From the NCBI GenBank assembly GCA_944472135.2, contig OX235265.1:44923459-44987458 (forward strand): a stretch of 64,000 bases of DNA, given 5' to 3'. The DNA comes from Trichobilharzia regenti. Its lineage: Eukaryota; Platyhelminthes; Trematoda; Strigeidida; Schistosomatidae. Within the stretch, counting starts at the first letter, position 1. The number at the start of each line of letters is the position of its first letter. The notes under the pieces were generated by a model. The model was given only the letters and a program-made list of their open reading frames with translations, did no database searches and was not told where the DNA came from. The translations under genes and the position numbers were made by a program. This document shows, piece by piece, positions 1-9,900 of this stretch.

Positions 1-88
1 GGTGCGAGATATTAGAAAACTGTGTCTACTGGAAGGTGCTGAGAGTAGAGAGTCGGAGGATGAAACACTAGACGATTTTCCAACCTAG

Positions 89-600
89 AGCGTCAACCTG
101 AGAAGGGTTGTAGGCGTACTGCTGTAAGTCCTACAATTCTTCAAAGGGTAGCGCATCAATGAGCAGTCCAATGTGCTTGGTGTGTGATTTTGTACATATG
201 TTCATATTGTATATACTGAATTGATATCATCTGTCATCTAGCTGTTGGTAATTCTGTTTGTGTCCGGACGACTTCCACTTGGATCATCAACCTGAGAAGG
301 AATGTAGGCGTACTGCTGTAAGTCCTACAGTTCTTCAAGGGTAGTTTGTCAAGGCAGAATCCACAACATTTGATGTGTTGATTGTACATATGTTTGTGTT
401 AAATAATTGTGTGAGTTCCAATTATTGTAATTGTTGGTTAATCTTGTTTGTGTCCGGACATTCCACAAATTACAATCGTCAACCTGTGAAGGGTTTTAGG
501 CGTACTGGTGTAAGTCCTGCAATTCTTCAAAGGAATTCCATCAAGACATGATCCGCGAGTTTGTGTGTACTGTTTGTATATATGTGTGGTGTGTCATATC
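89..600. repeat. three tandem units of about 195 bp
   Basis: A block beginning CGTCAACCTGAGAAGG and continuing through GTAGGCGTACTGCTGTAAG recurs near 89, 287 and 478, a spacing of about 190-197 bp. The copies also share a TTTGTGTCCGGAC segment (near 255 and 450) and a GTACATATGTTTGTG-like segment. Divergence is visible, so this is an aged tandem or satellite-like array. It may continue left of the window. Confidence 0.75.
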
Positions 601-659
601 AATTGGTGTTTTTGGATTCATTGTGTTTACTCGTTGTTTTCGTAGCTTGTTGTTATTGC

Positions 660-1600
660 GTAATTTTGTTAAAATTTTCGTCGTGATTACTTCTGAAGTT
701 GTTTCGAGTCTTCTACATCCATGAATGAATTGATTGATGTTAAGGACAGCAGATGGGTCGTATACGCCGGGGAGGCTAGGCTATTGCTGAGAATGAAATG
801 CACACGGAGATAATTGTTAGCTGTGGTCCGACACGCCGGGGAGCGGGAGTGTAGACGACTGAGGCTCGCATACGTCACCGTTACTAGAACTGAGGCAGAA
901 TGAGTGACAAGCGATTTCAGTGGTAATTGGTAGTGAGTAGATAAGAGGATGTGCATAGAGTATCGTGAGGTGCTGCCATGGTCACGTTGCATTCTGCAAG
1001 GGTCATTCTAGCAAGTGGCGATTGTGTTGCAAGATGTCAAGAGGAGGTCTCTGTCTGGAGGCGCAGGTCGTCAGCGATGTGTGAGATTGTGCTGTGGGTA
1101 TGCTTGTGGTGTGTTGGATTTTCTGTTTGTTTTCCATTTCAGCTCTGTCCATGTGACCCAGATTCTCGCAATGGCATCCAAGTCAACGTGTATTGGTCGT
1201 GAAGGAAAAAAGGGTTGGATCCCTTTTTTGCCGGGGAGTGTCAATGGAGTTGAAGATTGAACGATCAATTCATGGTTGTTTGCTCAAAACCAACTTCCCC
1301 AATTTTCGCGGAGGCATCAATACGACAGTCATCGTCTCATGGGTCGCTGTTCAGAAAGAAGTCAGCAGTAAACCGTCAAAAGTAAAATTGTGATTTATTA
1401 TTGTAATATTTGTTCACAGACCTTAGTTATAACAGTGTTTATATGTTGGTATAACAATAAAGAATTCTCGAGTGGCCAATCGGTCTTTTGGTTTTTGCGT
1501 CCGTTATTACTAAGCGTTTCTGAGAAACTTCAAGGAACAGCGTGAGCCCGAGCGTAGCAAGAGCTGGGCATTAACGGTTTATGAGACGTGGCTGACAGTT
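660..1600. other. unrecognised GT-rich stretch with a possible polyadenylation signal
   Basis: Several short overlapping ORFs on both strands (for example 978-1202 + and 687-992 -) look like chance frames; none has a motif I know. AATAAA at 1456-1461 could be a polyadenylation signal of an old repeat (LTR or LINE end) attached to the upstream tandem units. No terminal repeats or flanking duplication were found. Confidence 0.25.
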
Positions 1601-3480
1601 ACCAATTTTTATATATTTTTCTAAAAATCATAATGTTATAGCTATGTAGTATATATATATATATATAACTATGTAGTATAGTTGAAGAGTCACTTTTCAA
1701 CGTTTAACGCACACCATATAAAATCGGTCGCCAAAATTTAGCATAACAAGCTCTGCTAACCAGTTGCTTTTCTCAGGACCACTTAACATGACTTTGTCAC
1801 TAATTGTTTCACTACTTAAAATGATTAAAATATTTATGCAGCAAATATTCTGTTGCTTTACAACGCTTGTTTCCCTTATAACACTCAATTATTGAGCCTA
1901 GTGTATTCTTCGATAATACGAATTATAATATTAATTATACACTTATCATATATAGATCGATTTACTTTACGGTCCCCTGTAGACCAACTGCCATTCTTCA
2001 GTATACACACATTGCAGTATTGTTAACCAAATGCTAAAATTTGTTGGTTCAGTGTTAATATCTTTTTATAATATGTTTAGACACGTTACTTTGCAATGTC
2101 AGATGTTTCCTATATATAAGACTGTCATGATAATTTAGTACAATAACTCCCGCCAACCGAACTTATATTCAGTTCATACTACCTACAGTTAACCCCAACT
2201 ATAGTGTTCTGCTGAATCTTGCTCTGCTATTCACAAAACCTATTCTTTTTACTCTTTAACGTTTTAACTTCTTATAAAGTAATCTGTTCATTAGGACGCA
2301 TACACACATATATAATATGTTAATAAAGATGTACGCGGAGACCTATTGCAAGCACTCATTAAGTAAGCTGGGGAGATGGAATATGAGGTACAAACATGTC
2401 TGGTACCAAGCAATATATTTTCCGTAGCCATAGTAATCATAGTCTCAGAGCCTAACATCATAAAATGAGGGAGGGTGACGCTAGCTGATCAGTAGATTTG
2501 GTGGGGGTCACTAAGGTGAATCGCCCCATTCTGCAGGAACAGCAATACGCAATTTGAAGGCTCGAGATCTTTCCGAATTTTATGAGGGCTTAGATCTTTA
2601 TCTTGAAAAAGATAATAATGAACGCCTAAACAGATCATGCTTCTGCCCTTAAATATATACAATTCGCTCAGCTTATTGTTGAGATGCGACCATGTGGGCT
2701 CTGAACAGATTTATGGGGCATCTTATAAACTAACTTGCTGTCCATTGTCGGATCTTTAAATACCACTTCACAATGTCTTATCAGATTCATTTTCTAATAA
2801 CGTCTTTACTTGATCCTCATTATATTCCATTAAAGCTAACATTTTGTAGCTCTTTATGAATTTGATTCGACTTATTCTATTCTTATTCTCTATAGGACAC
2901 GATTGTGCACCAAATGCACAGAAAGGCATTAAAAATAAAAAACCGGCATGAGGAAAAAATGTATTAAAACCAAAAGTGGACATCATGATAGTAAGACCTA
3001 TATGGGCAGCAGTATACATTGCAAATGAACGTTGTCAGCCTAGGGAGTTTCCTTCATTAATGCATTTATTAGTGACACTTGCACTTACCCATTTCATTAC
3101 ACTTTATTGATTCACCTTAGTACTTTTACTTTTCTAAAACAGCTTTTACTCCCTTGTCAACGTTGTACTTACCTCAATATTGGTTGGTTATCGTATGCTT
3201 ACAACCACGGGATGAAAACGAAACGAAGTCGATTTTCCCGGTCAACCTGGGGGACAACTGTACAATTCAATAACTATACGGCCTGGTTCAGACAATGAGT
3301 GTGTATATATATCAAATATTTAGCTGTTGAAACATTATTAACTTGTAGACAATCTACGATTTGATAATATATCATACTTGATGGTGCCTGTAAAAATGGC
3401 ATGCATTTTCGTGTAAATTCATATGTTTATATGAAAATATAGATTATAATATAATATAATTGCAATGCATGCATTAACAC
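1600..3480. other. AT-rich stretch, no gene recognised
   Basis: Contains a (TA)n run near 1650-1668. Short ORFs at 1697-1888 (-), 2768-3019 (-) and 3107-3298 (+) have no recognisable motif and no convincing splice context. Confidence 0.4.
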
Positions 3481-3484
3481 AACC

Positions 3485-3860
3485 ATACAGTAGGATGGGA
3501 GAGGGTTAAAATTCTAAAAAGTAATCTCAATAGGTGGAGAGAGAGGTTGATTACTGAATCCTTGTTCATCGAGTCTACACCCAACTCATGCAATAGGAAT
3601 GACTCGTCACTCATACCTGAAATATGGAAAATACAATTACCATCAAATCAAGTGAAAATCAAGAGAAAAACAATGGAACTATATAAATGAATTTACGAGG
3701 TCGTGTGAGTAACTTGATATGATTATGAGCAATAAATTATGCTCGAAACGTCATCAGTAAACATTACTGTATAACACTGTGAGACTTTATCAAAACAACA
3801 TTTACCCATAATGGAACTTCACTCTACCACAATACAGAAGTTGTATTCTTATGTCAATTA
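3485..3860 (+). mobile_element. PLE family 1, 3' end fragment
   Basis: The segment matches, on the opposite strand, the 3' part of the PLE at 25.0-25.4 kb and the one at 34.4-34.7 kb. It covers the last GIY-YIG-domain codons (the reading corresponding to LITESLFIES), the downstream untranslated segment, and the conserved stem GAGC(3727-3730)/GCTC(3741-3744) followed by GAAACGTC. It is 5'-truncated and has stops, so it is a dead fragment. Confidence 0.75.
3718..3757 (+). ncRNA. PLE family 1 hairpin, hammerhead-like
   Basis: GAGC at 3727-3730 pairs with GCTC at 3741-3744; GAAAC (3745-3749), GTC (3750-3752) and ATCAG follow at once. The layout mimics stem II, GAAA and the NUH cleavage site of a hammerhead, and ATCAG could pair with TTGAT upstream. 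The CUGAUGA box is degenerate (reads ATGATTA) and stem III would be almost absent, so activity is doubtful. The same hairpin recurs in four other family 1 copies. Confidence 0.35.
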
Positions 3861-4187
3861 TCAGAATTGGCAAGGTTACTGGATATCCATTTAAAGTTAA
3901 TCGACATTGATAGCGCTTGAAACGTGTTGCTTTTATACTGCTTGATAATATATGTAAATACTGGCTTGGTAATAGCAGAGCAACATACCAGCCGTAGTCA
4001 AACGGAGTTGTTCTCCACACTCGACCCACTGATCCTGTGACTAAAGTCCGCATTCCTCTAATTCTGTTTAAAACGACCAGTTCCTTTTATGAATTCCGAT
4101 AAAGCAGCAATATGTGATTTTCCTGAATCATGTGATGTATTTCCACAACATGCTTCGAAAAATCTGATCACACACGGACTTGTCATA

Positions 4188-4212
4188 GGAATATATATAT
4201 ATATATATATAT
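4188..4212. repeat. (TA)n microsatellite
   Basis: Simple alternating TA run of about two dozen bases. Confidence 0.8.
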
Positions 4213-4439
4213 GAAATTAATAAAGAGTTAAGAGGTGAGAAAGTAAACTTAGGTCAACTTAGTAGGATATATTGAAGGTCAAAACTGCAATGAAGACCAC
4301 TAGACCGTTTAGGAGAGGCAATAGGAAATCTGCAATGGTATCGAAACAGAATTTACCAAGGAAGATTTAGTGTGGTGACGAACTGTTTTTGAACACTTAA
4401 AGGTGGTTCCACTTTCCTAATCGCCAGCTAGGGTTTCCA

Positions 4440-4800
4440 CAAACTAAGAACGCACCCGAAAACATTTTCTAAACATGAAAAAGAGAAGACGTTCAGCGAA
4501 GAGACTCTTTTCGGCGAATTCATTCACATAGCTGTACAATCGCATTTATATATAATTATTTGAGTGTGTGTGTGTACATGAGGTTTGTCAAAATTAGATA
4601 ATTGATCAGGTAATAAAAGAATGATCTAATATAGAAACAAAGTTAATTGGACAGCAATTAAATTAAGATTGAGTTAGTAAGTTAGATGACGTAATACAAT
4701 TGACTAAAATGTTTTAACTTAGGTCAGGTTAGCAACAGAGGTAATTACAGGTAGAGACTAAGTAGAACAGGTTTAAAAGACATCTAAACAGCAACTTTAC
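4440..4800 (-). mobile_element. PLE family 3, 3' tail
   Basis: Inverted relative to 27.1-27.56 kb and parallel to 40.24-40.56 kb: shared blocks include GTGTACATGAGGTTTGTCAA, GGTCAGGTAATA and GAGGTAATTACAGGTAGAG. At 4480-4540 it carries the AAGAG/CTCTT hairpin region also found at 27.5 kb. Non-coding tail only. Confidence 0.7.
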
Positions 4801-5039
4801 GTCCTTTCCGTAAACTATATTCCACAGTAGAGGATCTGGGTCTCCTGTTCTCATCATTAATGGGCTCTGGCTTTTTGTTTGCTTCTGGAGCCATTTAGGA
4901 ATTTGCTGTGAAGCTTTTACTTGCAGAGGTCGATAAGTCCTCTTTATGCAAGCGTGTCAACACGTACTTTCGAATCGGTAAATACAGTGGGATCTGACAT
5001 CATTTTTCGCATGTTCAAATGGCTCAGACAGATATTTAG

Positions 5040-5345
5040 ATGCTTAGGGTGTTCACGTTCACGGATAGTACTAAGTATACCAAAGCAAGATCTAATACCC
5101 ACAACTTCTATTGTATTCGTTCCACGTAGACCGAAAGTGAAGAAAAACAACAAAATTGATCCGCCAAATTACATACTGTATTTCGGGACGGAATCGGAGT
5201 TTGAGATGACTGCTTAACTAGCAACGGAAAGTCCACGAACGAAAGAATGTAATACGACAACGTGATAAATGGCATGGATGCTTGACCGGAAGCCTTCAGT
5301 TAAACGAGTTGACTTAAACAGTGAGGTTCAGCATCCAATGTTTGG
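5040..5345 (+). repeat. unclassified dispersed repeat, copy 1
   Basis: Clearly homologous, same strand, to 27,805-28,095. Shared blocks include AAAGCAAGATCT, GCATGGATGCTTGAC (near-identical), CCTTCAGTTAAAC-like and TCAGCATCCAATGTT-like. A + strand frame at 4921-5217 reads through it (with Pro/Lys-rich FVPRRPKVKK); the counterpart copy has a similar stretch with PKAKQN. It may be part of a retroelement ORF linked to PLE family 3, whose tail lies about 240 bp upstream in copy 1 (opposite strand) and also just upstream of copy 2. No known domain seen. Confidence 0.6.
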
Positions 5346-5351
5346 TCATAA

Positions 5352-6100
5352 ATGCTGTGGCCAATAATTTTGGGGAATTACCTCCCTCTACAGATATATC
5401 GGCTTCACGTTTTCAATTATTATGATATTAGCTGCATAGAATGTCTTTTTGTTCACTGGTTTACTCATTTTCACTGTCTGTTTGCTTATCTTTCTTTTCG
5501 CTGCTATTGTCGTTGTTCTTGTCATCTTCATCATTAAATTATTCTTTACAAATATATTGATTTTCTAACCGGTGAAACAAACAACTTAGATAAAAGTAGC
5601 ATCATGATCTCGACCGGGGCCACTAACTTTCAAATTGATTAAGATGAACTTCCGTACTGAGGCATTAAGAACGTAGAAGGAACTGAAGAAAACCAGTGAG
5701 CCTCAGGAACTCTTTCCCGCACAAGTAAGTGTAAAGAAGTCATTTTAGTTTGTACCAACTCGTAAAACATTAATATATTGAACGTTGCTTCGGTTGAAAT
5801 TAGAGTGTCAGAATGATTGATTTTGCGAATACATTGGATTTTCAAAAGAATGGATAAGGTCTGACTTAAGGTCTACAAAAATTAATATGACCTGAGAATT
5901 TTGGGTATGTTTGTTTGTTTACATTCAAGTCACCATATTTTTTGATATTCATTGTTGCGCTACGCTGTCAGGTAGATTGACAAAGGTAAACTGTGGAAGT
6001 ACTGAGTGTTGACGCTTCCTTTGTACTATGGATTACAGTAATTGTGTGGAAACTGTATAGAAATGCGATCCAGAAAAAACGATATTAGGTAACTAGCAGC
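5352..6100. other. AT-rich stretch upstream of the host gene
   Basis: No gene, repeat or clear promoter element recognised. It should hold the 5' flank and perhaps 5' UTR exons of the gene that starts by 6365. Confidence 0.3.
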
Positions 6101-6101
6101 A

Positions 6102-6286
6102 TTGTGCAATTTTGTAATAAGTTGCATCAGAGTTTCTCGTAAATTTGTCCCGAATCCTATACTAATAAAACCAGAAATAAGAGATAGATGTGTTAGACCT
6201 ACCAGGTATGATCACATTGTCAATTCTAATTGTAGGAGTACAAAATCCAGTTCAAGGGATGAAGTGATTGACGAAACACCTACCTT
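6102..6286 (+). CDS. possible additional 5' coding exon of the host gene
   Basis: An open frame from ATG 6102 runs to a good splice donor (CCTT|GTAAGT, GT at 6287) in phase 2. Splicing to the acceptor ending at 6348 (AACAG|TACT) restores the frame of the downstream ATG at 6365 with no stop, adding about 67 residues. The implied intron is 62 bp; tiny 5' introns are usual in schistosome genes, but this acceptor lacks a pyrimidine tract. The peptide is basic and Ser-rich, like the rest of the protein. The alternative is that this is 5' UTR and translation starts at 6365. Confidence 0.35.
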
Positions 6287-6364
6287 GTAAGTTGCTGCTT
6301 GTGTGGTTGACCGTGTTGATTAAGGAACCAAGAGGTAGAGAATAACAGTACTAAAGGTAGTCGC

Positions 6365-6976
6365 ATGCCTGCTAGCAAGAAAACTGTTGGCTCAAGTAGA
6401 GTGAGCTCTGCTCAGAAACTGAAGTTGTCTGAGTCGAAGCAGAGGCGCAATGAGTTCGATGATAGCTCTTTAATTTCTTCAGATCAGAAGCGCAAACGGT
6501 CAGGAGCTGAGAATTATATCAACAAAAGGTTCCTGTATGACGTTGTAGAGCCGCCGAAACGTCGACAGAAAAAGTTCCTGCACTTCTCAGATCGATCAAC
6601 AGCTGCTCTCATGGCTGTTTCGTCTGCTAATCTGCTTAGAAGACACAAGTCTAAGTCCAGGGTCTCTTTGCAGCAATCAGGTGGCCGTGACCTGTTTTCG
6701 CATGTGCGAAGCCGACACGGACGCCGCCTAAAGCCGAAGCATGACTATAGTCCTTCTCAATCAGATAACGAGCATTCTGTGTACAATCAGTCTTTCGTCG
6801 CGGACAGCCGGCGGCGTATCAGAAAGAAAGTCTTGGCTCCCACAGTGAAATCACGTTTGAATTCCAAGTTGGAGCGTACTAACTGGTCAAAAAGTGATGA
6901 ATGCAACAAAGGCTTTTACTCATCCGATGAACAAGATGATGGTGAACTCGATGTAGTCCTTTCTCCTAAAGATTAT
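6365..6976 (+). CDS. host gene exon 1 (residues 1-204)
   Basis: Starts at ATG 6365 and ends before donor GTAAGT at 6977, phase 0. It encodes the basic N-terminal region. The open frame reads on into the intron until 7018, but the consensus donor and phase match to exon 2 favour splicing. Confidence 0.85.
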
Positions 6977-9900
6977 GTAAGTTTTCTAATTAAATTTTCG
7001 TACAACTGCAGCAGATAATGTGGGAATTTTTATATTTTTGCATTAAAAGCATTTTAAGAGTAGCATACTCGGTTGTGAGATCATTTTGGCCCTAGCAGTA
7101 GGGCCTGTGTTTTGGCTCCTGGAAGTAGATGACTGTATTTGAACGTCTCTGTAATTTTCCATGGGTTATTTGCTGTGTATAACTGGTTTACCGTGTTAGT
7201 TGGTCAGAGTTCAATATTGGCACATTGCCTTGAACAAATGAAACAGAATTTCTATATGTGGATGATCCCGATTTCGTTGCAAACTGGTAACGACTGACGC
7301 TGGTAGTTTGCAGCTACACATCATAGCATTATTTATCACGCAATACTTCGAATTGTTTTTAGGTGCATGGATATCTCACCTACACTGTTACCATTATGCA
7401 TATGATTCGGTTTTTTGTCCGAGCACTTCATGTATGTGATCGGTTTTTATTCGTCACTTTGTTGGGAGTGTACAGATACATGTAGTGACAGGACCACTGT
7501 GAAACAGTAGTTGGTTTTCTGTTACCTGTTTCATGTGGAACTAGTTGAAACACTGGATATGGATGATAATTGGGAGAACAGGATCGGTCGTTATACCGTT
7601 CGCTTTTTTCTGCGTACGTTTTAGTTCACTCAGCTGCTTACTTCTGTTTTCAGATTACTGACTTCACCTCTCCGCAACGACATCTCAGAGTCCTCTGTGT
7701 TTATAATTTGCAAGCGATGTAATTAATTATATTGTTAGGGTGTAATAATGCATCGCATTCTTGTAAGTGGTAACTGACGCCGTTGATCAATAAGGACGTT
7801 GTATCATGTTTCCACAGAAAAGATAGCAAATACACACCAGTGTTGGGCGGTGATAATCTGCACTTCTGTCCTCAGTTTCTAAGTAAAGACTTACATTTCG
7901 AATAAGTTACGACTCTATGGTGGTTTTCAGTACTCCTGTAAAGTAAATCGTGACAGTTTCCATTAGTTAATTGTTGGGACCTGACACCATGTTAAGGTCT
8001 ATGCAGGTAGTGAACCATGTCTGTTATGCAGGGATTGATGATTCCAGTAGCCGGATATTGAAATGTCACTCAAAACTATGATTTCCAGTATGCAGTATTA
8101 TTTATGACAAATGTTATTTGCATCTTTTTTAACTGACTACTATTTTCGGTTGAATGAGTCGCATAACAGCCTCATACGAATTGTCGACCTACTGTATAGA
8201 ACATTGCACAGTAGTGTAGCTTTTGGCTGACATTTCTTAGCGGGAAGAATCTTGGAAATGAATTAGAACACAAATAAGTGAGGGTAGATACGTCTCGAGC
8301 TTCGATTTCGATATGCATGACGTCGCTACTTACTGTCAACCTGTCACTCGAAACCTGAACCCTTATTATTCTTCAGTGTCATCACATCCCACCTACGTAG
8401 TCGAGGTCACTTCGATGACTTAATGAACTTATTTGACATCTTTACGCCCGGATGCAACGCTTGTTTTAGCCGAATACTACGGCACCCAGTAGTAAGTCGG
8501 GTTGAACAGTCACAAGTATGTGTCCGTCGCCGTAGTCATGGGTTCGAAGTTTCGTTGGTCTAGGTGTTTTTTCACCAAGAATTGTTAACTTCTGATAGCC
8601 ACTTTATAGTTTAACTATTCATGACCTGTGTTACCGGAACATCCGGCACATTACATTTGATTACCTCTGGACATTCGAAAGTTGTACCGATTTCTTGCAG
8701 AAAAATTGTGAGACTGTATTGATGGTTTTCGCTGGTCTGTCAGTCTGTTTCTGTGGGAGCGATTTGTAATATTTACTTATTACTCTTAAAGTTACAATCG
8801 AAAGATTATCAAAACAAAGCATTTGCATGTTTTAGCAAAATGTACACGGTAGCTGGTGGTTAAGTAACTTGCATCAATGCATAGTCGTCGTCATCTTTGA
8901 CCATTGAGCCTTAGTGCATAGGAATGTGGTTATGCCCATTAGTGTAATTTTTGAATGGAGTTGGGTTGGAAGCCTTGTAACTTGTGTTAAAATGATCTTA
9001 ACATTAATTGTTCTTTCACGTATAACACTACTTTCTGTTTTGTAGTATGCCGGTACATCGTGTCTACCAACTTATACTGATGTGTTCAATGACATTCAGA
9101 AAAGAGGGAATATTCCTCAAGACGAAACTTCAGATTTTATGGACAATTATGGAAGACCTGATCCATCTGGACTGAAGAATCGTGTGAACTCAAGGCGTGT
9201 ACTCAGTCCAAACAGTAACCAAAAAGGTAGGTGGATTTTTTTGAGTAAAAGAATGAATATCGCTTAATGCACGTTTTGTTTCTTAACAGGAAATCGAGCT
9301 ACCTCTGGTTTTGTGGAGATTGTATGAAGTATCAAAATATTTCCGATTTTGCGTCTCATTTGTTTATATTGCTTGGATCACCGTTAACACTGTTGAGCAT
9401 CGAAAGCTAAAGACATGGAAAGAGTATCGACGCTAGGTAACACCAGGCAACTATTTGGACCAATTATGTATGCAGATTCTAAAAAGTCAAGGGTAGGTGA
9501 AACAAATTCCAAGAAGGGTGATGTTCTAGCTACCTTTCAAGATAGATGACTGGGACTTTGGAAGCAAGATTAAGGTGATTTTTTGACTGGCTTACCACCA
9601 CTTAATTTGCCCACACAAATGTGTAACTAGGCGAACCAGCGGGATGTTTAAGGATTGTAGTGATGAAGTAACGTCTAGGTTGACAAAGGTGTCGGATAAT
9701 GTGTGGGAATTAGAGATAATCCCGTTGAGCTGGTGTTAATCTTTGGTTATGCCAGATTATAAGAATTCAGACAAGTCTTCTTATGATAATCACAAGAGGA
9801 TTAGAATAACTGACATAATATCTACTGGTCTAGGTTGGATAATGTATAGACTAAGCGATGATTGAAAAAAATTTATGAAGACCAGTCTAACTTTGGGCCA

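Noticed and set aside
4921..5217. 98-codon ORF as a host gene
   Set aside because: Most of it lies in a repeat also found at 27.8 kb, and no gene context is seen; described as a repeat instead.
6977..7018. Reading exon 1 straight through to the stop at 7018 as a single-exon 217-residue gene
   Set aside because: A consensus donor at 6977 and seven further exons in matching phase are a better explanation.
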